Assembly (NCBI GenBank): GCA_023213395.1
Contig: CM041465.1
Span: 19,592,001-19,656,000, forward strand
DNA: 64,000 nucleotides
Direction of reading: 5' to 3'
Source of the DNA: Cycas panzhihuaensis
Taxonomy: Eukaryota > Cycadophyta
The notes beneath the pieces are model-generated. The model saw only the letters and a program-made list of their open reading frames with translations, did not search any database and was not told where the DNA came from. Within the stretch, counting starts at the first letter, position 1. Each line of letters opens with the position of its first letter. This document shows, in pieces, positions 12,881-25,150 of the stretch. The position numbers and the translations under genes are program-made.

Positions 12881-13363
12881 AACCCTCCCCTCCTAGAAGC
12901 AAAAATAGTCTAAGAAAAAGAAGTGCAAAAATGAAATAAAAGAAGAGTATGATTTTGAAATAAAATAAGCAATAACTACTAATTTAACCAACAAATCAAA
13001 CAGATAAAATTATCTATTTAACCAATTACGTAATACACACAAACTAAAATGATATAATATTTGAAGCTATAGTTATAATTAACTCTAGATTAAGCTAAAT
13101 CAAATTGAATCTTCTCTCCAAAGCAACAAATAAGCAAGTAATCAAACAAACAAGAAAAAGATAGGAAAGGTAGAGAGTATAGATACTAAAGATCATTTCA
13201 CACTAGGGTTAAGCTATCAGTCTATATTAGTGCCTCTAATCTTGAATATATCACTCCTCCTTCTCATCAAGCAAATGCATGATTAAGGCATAAAAAACAT
13301 AGATAAATGAGATAATTAAGGAAGTGAAAGTAAGACAAGAAACTAAAAAAACCAATTGATAAT

Positions 13364-14149
13364 TGTTGAGAAGACAAGGTCCCAACCCTTAAACTGCCAC
13401 CAAGATCTAAACTATTTTTGCAACTAGTTACTGGAATCAAAACTAAAATTTAACAAGCAAGTTCTTAAACTAGAGATAAAACAATAAAATGAATATGAAA
13501 GCCAAGCATCACATATACACCTGATATAACGTGGTAAAACCCTAACAGTGTGCTAGGGAAACATCCACATAAGAAAGATATCGATCTTTATTATCAAGAA
13601 TGGAGAAAATGTACGCAATCTGTAGCAGAGTGCTCACAGCAATAATAACTAGCCACCTAACTCCTCATAGTACATTGAACACTATCAACATAATGAAAAA
13701 TACCCTAAATCGAGCTACATGAGAGAGTCATACAAGCCATAAATCTCGACCATAAAATCTAGGGTATTTTGAGTGAATGCTCCTGATTCTCTTTACAATT
13801 TAATATACTTTCCAGTGGAAAGTATATTATGGGCCCATGAAAGGTACCAAGTAAATTATGCGTAGATTGATAAAAGTAAATGTTCAAAGTTAGACCCAAA
13901 ATCCAAGAGATGTATTTTTGTTGGTTATGATAATAAAGATGGTGTGAAGGGATACAGGTTGTGGGAGAGTATATTAAATGATAGTACTTTCCAGTGCTCT
14001 CTATACATGTTCCAAACCCCTTGCACCCACCTAGCCAAGCGGGGCTCCCACCCCCTTTGGAACCCCCCGAGGAAGATTTGGGAGGAAAACCGTAGTGCCA
14101 ACCTGTCAAAATTTTAGCCTCCAAACCATTGTTGTCACATTGCCTAACA
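13364..14149 (-). repeat. copia 1 left LTR (3' LTR)
   Basis: It is 786 bp, about 200 bp longer than its partner because of a 179-bp gain (13818-13996) and roughly 30 extra bases near 13728-13760. The sequence just outside, 14150-14171, is in sense orientation a purine-rich caaggtggagac, the likely polypurine tract. Confidence 0.9.
13818..13985 (+). other. inverted internal-element fragment inside the left LTR
   Basis: This 168-bp stretch is absent from the right LTR and is flanked by an 11-bp direct duplication, actttccagtg (13807-13817 and 13986-13996). Its first part, gggcccatgaaaggtacc (13830-13847), is the reverse complement of the element's own region at about 14177-14194. It then joins a plus-strand-readable piece of copia pol encoding KLDPKSKRCIFVGYDNKDG and KGYRLW, whose normal copy lies on minus at about 16055-16145. 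At the left edge atatactttcca and tggaaagtatat form a perfect palindrome with one spacer base. It looks like template switching during reverse transcription or a repair event. Confidence 0.85.
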
Positions 14150-14169
14150 GTCTCCACCTTGACAACAAT

Positions 14170-17100
14170 TTACTTAGTACCTTTCATGGGCCCTTCATCA
14201 CCTTTTCTGTAAGCTAAGAGAAGTTAAATACCATTTGAACTTCTCTAATAGTATTAGTTTTATGAACATATCAGCACGATTCTACTTTGTGTTAACCTTC
14301 TCAAGTGCCACTCCACCTACTTCCACAACCTGTCTAACAAAATGATACTTAAGAGTAATATGCTTTATCCTACTATGATAAGTTGGATTCCAGGCCAAGT
14401 AAATGGCACTTTAACTATCACAAAATACCTTTACCTTTTTCTGTTTCCTTCCAAGCTCAACCAATAGACCCTATAACCAAATTACTTCTTTACAAGCATG
14501 TGCATATTTAGCTTCTATAGTCAATAATACAATTGTGCTCTATAATTTTGACATCCAACTAACTCGACCATTTGCAAGAGTGAATACATAACTTGAAGTA
14601 GACCTTCTCTTATCTAAATCTCCTACAAAGTCTGAATCAACATATCCATAAACCTGATTATCTGTACCTCTAAAGGTGATGTAATAGTCACTTGTGCCTC
14701 TAAAATACTTAAGCACCCATTTCACTGCTACCTAATGTTCCTTTCCTGGATTTGCCATAAACCTGTTAACTATACTAACTGCATGTGAAATGTTAAGTCT
14801 TGTACATACTATGGTATACATCAAACTTCCTACTACATTGGCATAAGGCACATGAGACATATAATCCTTTTCTTCTTCATTACTAGGACTCATACTTGAA
14901 GAAAGCTTGAAATGGGAAGCCAATGGGATACTCATCGATTTCACATTTTCCATACCAAACCTAGTTAGCACCTTCTCTACATATTTCTACTGTGATAACT
15001 ATAACTTACCATTTTTCTTGTCTCTATGTATCTCCATACCTAAGATTTGTTTTACAGATCCTAGATCCTTCATATTAAAAGTCCTAGCCAATTGAGCCTT
15101 TAACTTATTGATTTCTTCCATGCTCTTGCTTGCAACCAACATGTCATCAACATATAATACCAAGATAATAAATAAGCCATTGTCCATGAATTTAAAGTAA
15201 ACACAATGATCATACTCACTTCTTTTGAAATTTTGGCTCTTTATGAAGGCATCAAACTTCTTGTACCATTGCCTGGGTGATTGCTTTAGGCCATACAATG
15301 ATTTCCTAAGCCTGCAAACAAGTCTTTTTTTTCCATCCTATACAAACCCTTCTTATTGATCCCTATAGATCTCCTCATCTAAATCTCCATGTAGAAAAGC
15401 TATTTTTATATCTAACTACTCCAACTCCAAATCAAAAGAAGTTACTAATGCTAATAGCACTCGAATTGAAATAAGTTTGACAATTGGTGAAAAGATCTCA
15501 TGAAAGTCAATACCTGCTTTCTATGCAAAGACTTTAGCCACCAGTCTTGCCCTGTATTTATCAACCTTTCCATTAACATCTATTTTCATCTTAAAAACCC
15601 ATCTGCAACCAACAGTCTTCCTACCATATGGAAGTTCTGCCAAGTCCCATGAATTATTTTTCTTCAAAGCATCTATCTCTTCTTGTATAGCCCTCTTCCA
15701 CTTCTCACTATGGATATCATCTACAACTTCTTGATAACATATAGGCTCACCATCATTAGAAACTAAAGCAATAGAAATAGAAGGGTTATACCTGTCAGGT
15801 GGATGACTAACTCAAGTAGATCTTTAAATGTTGGTAGAGGAGTGTCCACATACTCCTGTAAATCTGTTGTAGATTCATCTTCAGAAAAATTTTCCTGCTC
15901 TTCTAATTCTAAAGATGGCTGGGTTTTAAACTTGACTTGTTGATGTTCAACTTTCTGCTCATGTTTCACTTCAACTTCTACACTCTCTGGTTTTAGAAGG
16001 GGAGATTCATCAAATACAACATCTTTGTTAATGGTGATTTTGTGGATAGTAGGATCCCACAACCTATATCCCTTCACACCATCGTTATTACCATAACCAA
16101 CAAAAATACATCTCTTGGATTTTGGGTCTAACTTTGAATGTTTACTTTTATAAATCTAGGCATAAGCATTACAACCAAAAACTTTTAAATTTGAATAGTC
16201 ACATGAATTTCTAGTCCATACCTCTTCAAGAATCTTGCAATCTATTGCAAGTGATGGTGACCTGTTTACCAAATAGCAAGTTGTTTAAACAGCTTCTGCC
16301 CACAAGCCCTACTCTACACTAGTATTACTTAGCATGCTTCTTGCTCTTTCTAAGAGTGTCCTATTCATGCACTCAGCAATGCTATTCTATTGTAAAGTAT
16401 AACTAGTGGTCTTGTGCCTTTCAATCCTAGCTTCTCTGTAATAATTCTTAAACTCCAAGGAGTTGAACTCACCTCCATTGTCAGTTCTTAAAGATTTAAT
16501 TGGCTTGCCAGTGCTCTTCTTAACTAGAGCCTTGAACTGCTTAAACACACTAAAAACTTTAGATTTCCTTTTCAAAAGATAGACCTATACCTTTTGGAGT
16601 AATCATCTATAAATGTGACAAAGTACAATGATCCTCTATAAGATATTGTATGGGTTGATCCCTACACATTTGAATGTATGTAATCCAAAACACCTTTACT
16701 AGTGTGACTCCCTACTTTAAACCTAAGTCTACACTGCTTTCTAAAAATGCAATGTTTGTTAAAAGCCAAATCTGAAAGTTGTAAGTTAGGAAGTAACTTA
16801 CAGTTTATCAACACCTTAAGTCCTCTCTCACTCATGTGCCCAAGTCTCTGATGCCATAATTGAGCTGGATCTTTTGCAATCTTTGATATTGTAGCTGCAT
16901 GACTGACATCTATACTTCCCACTAAAATGTAAAGGTTTCCTTTTTTTAAGGCTTTCATAACAACTAAGGCACCCTTTGACACCTTTAAGACTCCTTCATG
17001 ACCTATATGCTTATAACCACTTGAATCTAGTTCACCCAAGGAAATCAGATTCCTTTTCAGATTAGGTACGTGTCTAACCTCAGTTAATGTTCTCACTATA

Positions 17101-17324
17101 CCATCGAACATCTTAATTATGATGCTACCAATGCTTATTATCTTATAAGAAACTCCATTTCCCATAAGCACATCACCACCATCAAGATATTGGTACAATG
17201 AGAACCAACTTTTGTGTGGGCACATGTGGTGTGAAGCACCTAAATCTAATAACCAGTCATGGTGATAATGGGAAACATTATAAGAAACCAAGACATCATC
17301 ATATGTGCCTTGATTTGACTCCAC
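14170..17324 (-). pseudogene. copia 1 pol relic (PR-INT-RT-RH)
   Basis: Reading right to left, 17324-16662 encodes the protease and the zinc-binding pre-integrase domain, with LLDLGASHHM and LWHQRLGHMSERG. The catalytic D-S-G of the protease reads D-L-G, a loss of the usual Ser. 16575-16387 is the integrase core with SLRTDNGGEF. 16077-15763 follows the integrase (MKGYRLWDPTIHKITINKDVVF). Reverse transcriptase covers about 15700-14735, with YGLKQSPRQWY and the YVDD active site (LYVDDMLVASKS). RNase H begins at 14725 (GYVDSDFVGDLDKRRSTS). Frameshifts and stops separate these blocks, so no polyprotein can be made. Domain order confirms copia. Confidence 0.9.
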
Positions 17325-18098
17325 CTAATTAGCCTCCTTAGTAGGATCTTCCTTTTTCTAGAACTCCTTCCTTTTGTAACAATCCTTCTTATTATAGTGT
17401 CAATATCTAAGCTTACTCTTCTTGCCTTTGGACTTTGACCTTGATGTATCCCTGGAGATTTATCCTCTCTTAAATGTTCTATCCCTTGTTGTCATAGATT
17501 TTGGTATGGAGGTTTCAAGACTAGACTTCCTCCTCACTCCTTCCATCAACAAAGAACTCATAATAGAATCATATTCTAATTCATTTGTAGTGCTAAAACT
17601 AATTGAGGTGATAATATTATCCTAGGATTTTGGTAATGAATATAATAAGGTAACAACCTTGTCCTCATCATCAATTTTGACATCGATACTAGCCAACTGA
17701 CAAATAAGAGTATTTAAAATATTTAAATGGTCAGTAATTTTTGTACCTTCCTTCATTTGTAATGAGTATAGTTTCCTCTTCAAGTAGATTTGATTTGTCA
17801 CTAATTTGGTCATATACAGGCCTTCCAACTGGGTCCATAATCCTACTGTTGTCTACTCCCCTACGATGTTAAATAAAACTTAATTTCCCAAACACAATTA
17901 TATTGTGCTAAGAGCCTTTTTATCTAGATCATCCTAATCGTCATCGTCCATCCCTGTAGGTTTCTTTATTTTGCCTGCAAGAGCTCTGTACAAACCTTGT
18001 TATATAAGAACATCATATGCTTTCAACTTCCATAACTCTAAGTTATTCTTGGCATTGAATTTCTCTCCCTCAAACTTTGCCCTTGCTGGTTTCGACAT
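17325..18098 (-). pseudogene. copia 1 gag relic
   Basis: The likely start is the ATG complementary to 18096-18098, opening MSKPARAKFEG, about 60 bp downstream of the primer site. 17828-17622 encodes the UBN2-type Gag core (KRKLYSLQMKEGTKITDHLN and QLASIDVKIDDEDKVVTLL). A zinc knuckle is expected near 17380-17410, but only HYNKKDC is recognisable, so the C-C-H-C set is broken. Several in-frame stops occur. Confidence 0.85.
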
Positions 18099-18155
18099 TT
18101 GGTGTAAAAAAAGTCGACACTAAAACCTTCACAAATTCACTACAAAAATAAAAAT

Positions 18156-18168
18156 GGCTCTGATACCA
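18156..18168 (-). promoter_or_regulatory. copia 1 primer-binding site
   Basis: ggctctgatacca is the reverse complement of tggtatcagagcc, complementary to the 3' end of plant initiator-Met tRNA. It lies 2 nt inside the right LTR, as expected for first-strand priming. Confidence 0.95.
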
Positions 18169-18170
18169 CT

Positions 18171-18752
18171 TGTTGATAAGACAAGGTCCCAACCCTTAAA
18201 CCGCCGCCAAGATCTAAACTATTCTTGTAACTAGTTATAGGAATCGAAACTAAAATTTAACATGCAAGTTCTTAAACCTAAGATAAAACAATAAAATAAA
18301 TAAGAAAGCTAAGCATCACATATACACCTGATATAACATGGTAAAACCCTAAAAATGTGCTAGGAAAACATCCACACAAGAAAGGTATCGAACTTTATTA
18401 TTAGGAATGGAGAAAATGTACACAATCTATAGAAGAGTGCTCAGAGTAACAACAACCAGCCGCTCAACTCCTCATAGTACATTGAACACTATTAACATAA
18501 TGAAAAATACCCTAAATCTAGCTACATGAGAGAGCCAGGGTATTTTGAGCGAACGACCTTGATTCTCTTTATAATTTAATATACTTTCCAGTGCTAGCTT
18601 TTTGGGTCGGGGACTATCACCCCCAAACCCCCTCTTTGCGAGGCTGCCCACAACCCACACCCCTTGAACCCGAGGAAGGTTTGGGGGGGAAACCACATTG
18701 CCAACCTATCAAAATTTTAGCCTCCAAACCATTATTGTCACATTACCTAACA
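18171..18752 (-). repeat. copia 1 right LTR (5' LTR)
   Basis: 582 bp, tgttga...taaca. It aligns along its length with the left LTR apart from the gains there, with visible scattered substitutions (roughly 10% by eye). It should contain the promoter of the element on the minus strand. Confidence 0.92.
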
Positions 18753-18757
18753 ATAAT

Positions 18758-20750
18758 TAAGTGAAATATACATGTACCATACCTACTAATTCCATAATTA
18801 AATGAGCAGTAATCCTACCATACTTAAGAGAAACCTAGTTGAAAAGTAAGAAACATATCCAACTAAACCTATAATAATCACCAAACAACCATGTAAATGC
18901 ACTAGCAAGACAAATCTATATGATACATTAAAACTACTCAAATCATAAATTCTATAAAAATTTTGGTAACATTTTTTGCATAAACTAAAGATAATCCCAA
19001 CAAGGTATCAAGTGTGATCCACTTGACAATGTTGTATGACAAGGAAAAGCATAATCTGAAATCAATTTAGGCATAAACAACTCTTTGAAACTTTGGCAAC
19101 TTCAAAGGATGTACCTAAAGTGTCTTTAAGAAAGTTTTATAAATTCCATATTAAATATTATGAGAAAGGAGCTAGCATATCATGAGATCATTAAGAGAGC
19201 CATGATAGCCAAAATAACTATAGAAGGAAATACTAAATGTGAAATATAAGAGCACAACTAAAAGAACTTGCAAATCAAGTAATAAACCTCTCACATTATA
19301 ATGATCAAATAGTAATAAACTCTCCAAATTACCTAAGCCAAATCTATAATAAACTATTAAAAGTATCTAGCTATAATCAATCATGTCATAAACCTAGAAT
19401 AACATATAAAATTTGGCTCAAATAGATGAAATAAAGCTCATGAAATCATAAAGATTAAGCCATAAAACTAAAACCGCAAAATGAGAAACATAAAAACCTT
19501 AGATAAATGGAAAAGTAGCAACTCAATGGGAATGACCTTGGAAACTCTTATAGAACTAAAAAACTTGAAGAAGAATGTTATATCTTTCTAATGGCTAAGC
19601 TTTAGTAGAATTTTGAGGTGTGTAGATAGGGTTTTCGATATTTCCAAAATGATATATATGCTAGAGTTTCTAAGTGATTAAGAAAATATTATGAAACTTG
19701 GAAGGTGTAAAAGTAAGCAAAAATAATTATAAATACTGTGAATGAAAGGGGGGACATGTCAAAAAGGCATCTAATAATGTGTGTGTTAGGTATGAAGTAG
19801 ATCTAATAATCATAGATCCACTTACCAATGTTTCCAATCAAGGTGCTAATTAGGATTTATAATTGAATCTAATGAATAACACAAATTATGTTAAGTATAA
19901 AAGATTAATTTATTTGCTTGATCAATCACATTTTTAGGGTCGATATTCTTCTACAAGTAGGGATAAATGTATATGTACCAAGTATCAAATTTCTAGAGTT
20001 AACTATAACTGTAATATAGTGTTTTTGATGTTGTTGTTAAGGTGCAAAATTGGGGTTTTAGTTTGCAATATAAGACGTGAATAATTTATTCAAAAATAAA
20101 GTCCAAGCTTTTGCAACTTCTAACCATTTAAAAGAAAATAAAATTAGAGATGCTTCAAATACTTAGATGTCTCAAGTCTTACCAATCAATGTGTGCACTC
20201 CACTTATAGAAAATCAAGCTACTTCTATTCTATCCACCATTTTTTAGCATAACTAAAATAGATCAACCCTAAAGGATGATGATAGATTAAGCAAAGTCTA
20301 AGGTTACTATGTTATATTAACATTAGAAGTAGTTCCTTTCAAATCTAAGGTATATTTACTCTTGGTTAAAGAAGTGATAAATCCTTATAACTTTCTTCAC
20401 TTTCTTAGTGTTCATTTGTCAACTAATAAGTTGAATGATAACCAAGTTACTAGAACAAGAAGGGTTAATATAGCTTTCTCAAATAGAAGAAGAGAGTATT
20501 TGGTTGTTATGGAAATGATACATGTATTGGGCTTATAAATAATTGATCCATACTTTGTCTACGATTCTTCTTAAACTTGTCTTCTTTGATCTCTTAGACC
20601 TGTTCTTAGCCAACTTATTTTAGATATCAAACAAAGAATAGGAATAAAAATTACAATTTAAAACTCTTTATTCCACTACTCTACATCTCTCACTTTTATT
20701 TTGCCTTTTCATCTCTTTAGGCACCCAAAAATAAGGCCCTTTTAATATCA
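18758..20750. other. AT-rich intergenic DNA, no gene seen
   Basis: Two kilobases between two copia elements show no recognised domain, RNA gene or obvious repeat. It is the older DNA into which both elements inserted. Confidence 0.5.
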
Positions 20751-20755
20751 ATAAG

Positions 20756-21118
20756 TGTTCAAGAACATGAAATCATATAGGTATTTTCCCATCCATAGAA
20801 TCTTTAACCATACATAGTAAGTAAACAAAAATTCATACAGAATACAAATATACAATACATAAAATTTACGTGGGAAAACCCTTTTAAGAAAAAAGCCCAC
20901 CGCAAAAGATCCTTCTAGATCATATTGATTATTCCACAATGATTTGATACAAGACATATTAAATACATAAAGGCTCAAGGATTTTATACCTTTTCTAAGA
21001 GGTGTTACCCAATTAGGGTTGTAACCTTTTGAATTCTTCATACCTTTTCCTTATTTACTATTAGTTAAACCACATCAACATTAACTTAGTGGCTTAACAA
21101 ACAAGTGCCATGTTAACA
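20756..21118 (-). repeat. copia 2 left LTR (3' LTR)
   Basis: 363 bp from tgttcaagaacatg to ccatgttaaca. The next bases, tcccctctt (21119-21127), are the reverse complement of a typical polypurine tract. Confidence 0.9.
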
Positions 21119-21373
21119 TCCCCTCTTAATATGAATGTGGGGAGCCTGCAACCTGCAATAGTTGTGTTATCATGAAAGCTAGAACTATCCTATAACTTCT
21201 TTATCCTTTTCAATACATCCCCCCTTAAGGATAACATCGGTGAGTCTGGAACGCATCTTTGTAAATTGATCTTCAATAAGTGGCTTGATAAACACGTCTA
21301 TAAGCTAAAATTTACTTGGATAGTAGTTGACCTATAGCTTCTATAACTTGATCTGTTCATGGATGTAATGGTG

Positions 21374-24340
21374 TTAAATCTTAATATGCTTCATATATGT
21401 ATGAAACTCTAGATTCTTTAATAGACAAATGGTACTCTGATTATCAATGAAGATAATCAAATGTCCATTGGAAACTCCAAGAGACTCTAAGAAACCTTGC
21501 AACCATATAGCTTCCTTCGCACCAACACTTAGTCCTTGATATTCTACCTCTATAAAAGATAACACTACTATTTGTTTCTTCTTTGTCTACCATAAAATAA
21601 ATCTATTACTAACACTAAGAATGTATCCAATAGTGGACTTTCCATTATCAAAGTCTCCTCCCCAATCAGTATCCATGTATTCATGTAAATTTTTCTCCTC
21701 TTCTTGATAATATTCAAGACCAAGATTGATTATCCCCTTCAAGTATTTTTGAATTTGATTTGTTGCAACCTAATAAGGCTCTTGAGGATTCTGCATGTAG
21801 TGGGAAACCAATCCAATAGAATAGGTAATATTTGGTCTGGTATGAGTTAAGTAGATCAAACTCCCCACCAACTAGTAATACTTCATTCCATCTATAGAGG
21901 ATTTGGGCATATCCTTCTGCAATCTTATACTCTTAATATATGATGTTATAATATATTTATAATTCTGCATCTCAAACTTCTCCAGTAGGTTTTTCACATA
22001 CTATGACTACAACAACATGATTTGATCATCCATCTGCTATCTGAATGCCCAAGAAATAGTGAAGTCTCTCGAGGTCTGTCATATAAAAAGAAGCTCCTAA
22101 ATTAGACTTGACTTTTGCTATAGTCTTGCCACAATTATCACTAATGATTAAATCATCTACATACACAACACAAGCAACTATTGAAGTCCCTCTACTTTTT
22201 ACATACAAATTTGGGTTGAATTTTGAAATCTTGAAACCTTCAACTTTCAACTTGGCATCTATTTTCTCATACCAGGCACTAGGTGCTTATTTTAGGCCAT
22301 AGATTGACTTCTTTAATTGGTAAACAAGATGCTCTTGGCCTTCTTTAATGAATTCCAGAGGTTACGACATGTGAAACTCCTTAGATCTCTATTAAGGAAT
22401 GTGGACTTAACATCCATTTGGTATAACTCCCAATCATAAGTAGTTGCTAAGGAAATGATCAATCAAACCATTTCATTCTAAAGACTGGTGCAAATATCTC
22501 CCCATAGCTAATTCCTTCTTTTTGCTTAAATACTTAAGTGACAAGTTTAGACTTGTACTTATCCACCTCTCCATCAAAGAAAAACTTTATCTTATAAACC
22601 CACTTACATCCAATATGGTTTTTCATCAAAGGTAGAAAAACCAGATCCCAAGTATCATTCTTCATCAGTAAACCATACTCTTCCTCCATCGTAGCTCTCC
22701 AACGTGGATCTCCTTTTGCCTCATAAAATGAATCAGGATCACTGGAGTTATTGGTGTTTACCAGTAGAGTTCAACTAGCATATTGACTTCTTATTCTTTT
22801 ATCATTAGTTAGGGTTTACATCGTTATACCAAAATCTTTAATAGTCTTCCTTGCCTATAAAGGTATAGAAGGACCCGTTGCTAGAGGTACTTCTTCTTGC
22901 GACTGCTCCTCATGATTACATATCCCACTTGGTCTTGCTTCCTCAAGTCTTCCAATGATTATCTCATCATCCTCTTCACTTGATGAATCTAAGAATGGGA
23001 GAAACGAGGGGTAAAAAGGCTCCTCTGATGATCTTTCAACATGATATATTAATGACTCATCAAATTTTAGATCCCAACTAACCACAATCTTCTTCCCTTA
23101 TGGATCCCATTATTTGTAAGCTTTATTTTGATCACAATATCCCATGAATATATACTTCAGACTCTTTTGATTTAACTTCTTATGAGTATCATCTAGGATG
23201 TAGGTGTATACAATATATCTAAAGGTTCTTAAATGGCTAATGACATGCTTTTGACTCGTGCATTTTCCTTTAGGGGTCATGCTATGAATTGCTTGAGTGG
23301 ACACCTAATTCAAAATATACATAATAATCACCACAGCTTCTACCTAAAACATCGGTGGTAAGTTTTTAGCATGTACCATACACCTTGCCATCTCTATTAT
23401 GGTACAATTCTTTCATTCAATAACTCCATTTTATTGTGGGGTATATGAGACTATAAATTTCTACTTTATACCATGATCACAGAAGAATTGATTAAATACA
23501 TGGTTGTTGTATTCCTTGCCATTATCACTTCTTAATGATTTAATCTTCTTATCATTTTCCACCATCACTTTCCAGTCAAAAAAGTGATCAAACACATCTA
23601 ACTTATTTTTGAGAAAGTAAACATAGGCCTTCCTGGTATAATCATCTATAAACATAAGGGTGTAACAAGCTCCTGATATCGAAGGATTTAGGAGAGGCTC
23701 CATTATATTTGAATGTATAAGGTCCAACTTCTCCTTAGCTCTAGGTATTCTCCTGAGCAAAAGGATAACAATGATGCTTGCCATATATATACCCTTCATA
23801 AACACCATCTGAGCAAAAATTTGATGGCAATCCTCCCACCATCTTCAACCTCTTCAGAAGTGTAATACTTCTATAATTAAGGTGTCTTAGGTAATTATGC
23901 CAAAATTTACTCATGTCATCAATGCTGGCAACAAAGACATAAGACTTCTTTTGAGATCAAAATTTCTTAAATACTTAGAAGTTATCCCTAATGTTTCTAG
24001 TAGCAATGATAGAGAAATTTTACTTTAGATCCTTAATCAGGCATCTATCATTGTAAAGGTCCACCTTCATACTTTATTTGTAGATTTCCTAGGCTAAAAG
24101 AAGGTTTAACTACATCTTAGGTATATAGTATACCCCGGTAAACTTACCACCTGCAATGGATACTTCGTTAATGCCTTCTATTAGTAAAATGTGAACATCT
24201 CCAAGGATAATTTTGGCACCACTATGATTTTCATTTACCGTATCAAAATTGCACTTTTAGTAAGAGATATTCTTCTATGGTCCAGAGTTAAGAATCCAAT
24301 AATCTCTTTAATCTGACTCAGCTGATAAGGTTTTTGCTCA
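21374..24340 (-). pseudogene. copia 2 pol relic, copy A
   Basis: Right to left: the protease near 24260-24300 reads WILNSGP, where WILDSGA is expected, so the catalytic Asp is Asn. The pre-integrase zinc-binding region follows near 23880. 23808-23461 is the integrase core (FIDDYTRKAYVYFLKNK and SLRSDNGKEYNN). 23304-23110 is its C-terminal part (YIVYTYILDDTHKKLNQKS). Reverse transcriptase runs about 22700-21900 with the active site VVYVDDLIISDN. RNase H follows, 21565-21374 (EYQGLSVGAKEAIWLQGFLE, then DNQSTICLLKN). Many stops and frameshifts are shared with copy B, so decay came before the duplication. Confidence 0.9.
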
Positions 24341-24399
24341 AATGTAGTATAAAACAATGCTCTTTCCTTTGTCATCTTAGCTTACTTTATGGTTGCCAT

Positions 24400-25150
24400 G
24401 CCTCGTGAATTGATAGTTTTTCTCTCTATGACCCTTTTTTTTTATAGTAGTTGTATTTTCCATTGAATTTCTTCTTTTCCCAAGAACTTTCTATAGACCT
24501 TTGTGTGAACTTCTTCTCTTGAGTGGCCTCTATCCTATGAGTCTTCATGGCTAAGGGTTGACTTGATTCAAAACCTCTAAGCATACCATGATGTTTCAAC
24601 TTGGCATCCTCTGCTAGAATAAGGTTTTTAAGACTATCAGAAATTTCTGCCTCCATCACCTCATCTCTACCATATATATGGTCTGAAAAGTGGCAAAGGT
24701 AGTAGGTAGCTTTAACATGATTATCACAAATAACAATGCATCATTGATCAAATTTTTCTTTAGTTCTTCTAGGTTATTCTTTAAGTCTATAATCTTGTTT
24801 AGGTAGAAATTGATATTATTCTCATCTTTCACATGTAAATTGAGTAACTCCAACATCAGGGGAAGATGTCTATTCATCTTCTTTTTCTCAAAAACATCAC
24901 ATAGTTTTTTCTAAATTTCATTTAGTTCTTCAAGATTATGAACCAAGGCTCTCTAGTTTGGGGCTAGTGATAGTTTCAACAATCCCACAGCCATAAACTT
25001 CTTCTCTTTAAGTCAAACTTTCTCTTTATGATCCAATGGAATCGCATCCACCTTTGCCTTAGTGATAACCCATAGTTGATTCACCATTAATATTAGCTCT
25101 ATGTTGGCCTTCCACTCATTGAAATTGTTACTATTAAAGATAAACTTCAG
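24400..25150 (-). pseudogene. copia 2 gag relic, copy A
   Basis: 25150-24880 encodes a typical copia Gag start (FNEWKANIELILMVNQLW). 24877-24656 continues with LLNLHVKDENNINFYLNKI, a UBN2-like helical region, and 24659-24426 holds the basic C-terminal part (KKKFNGKYNYYKKKGS) where a zinc knuckle would lie; its Cys residues are Tyr or lost. An upstream region of about 1 kb to 26150 is leader. Confidence 0.8.

Larger units (their letters stand above)
12082..13358. other. intergenic DNA, likely 5' leader of the Gag relic
   Basis: No coding sequence is seen. If the Gag relic starts at 12081 on the minus strand, its leader and LTR should lie here, but no second LTR copy was found to define the edges. 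Confidence 0.35.
13364..18752 (-). mobile_element. copia LTR retrotransposon 1
   Basis: The element is complete in outline but decayed. LTRs (13364-14149 and 18171-18752) both start tgttga and end cctaaca. A 5-bp target duplication, ataat, lies at 13359-13363 and 18753-18757. The primer site beside the right LTR matches initiator-Met tRNA, which places the 5' end on the right and the sense strand on minus. Internal order is gag, protease, integrase, reverse transcriptase, RNase H, which defines copia. Many stops and frameshifts and a changed protease active site make it non-autonomous. The 3' LTR carries a foreign-looking inverted insert. Confidence 0.95.

Noticed and set aside
13759-14157. 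132-codon minus-strand open frame
   Set aside because: It lies wholly inside the copia 1 left LTR and reads antisense through the captured pol fragment; no domain.
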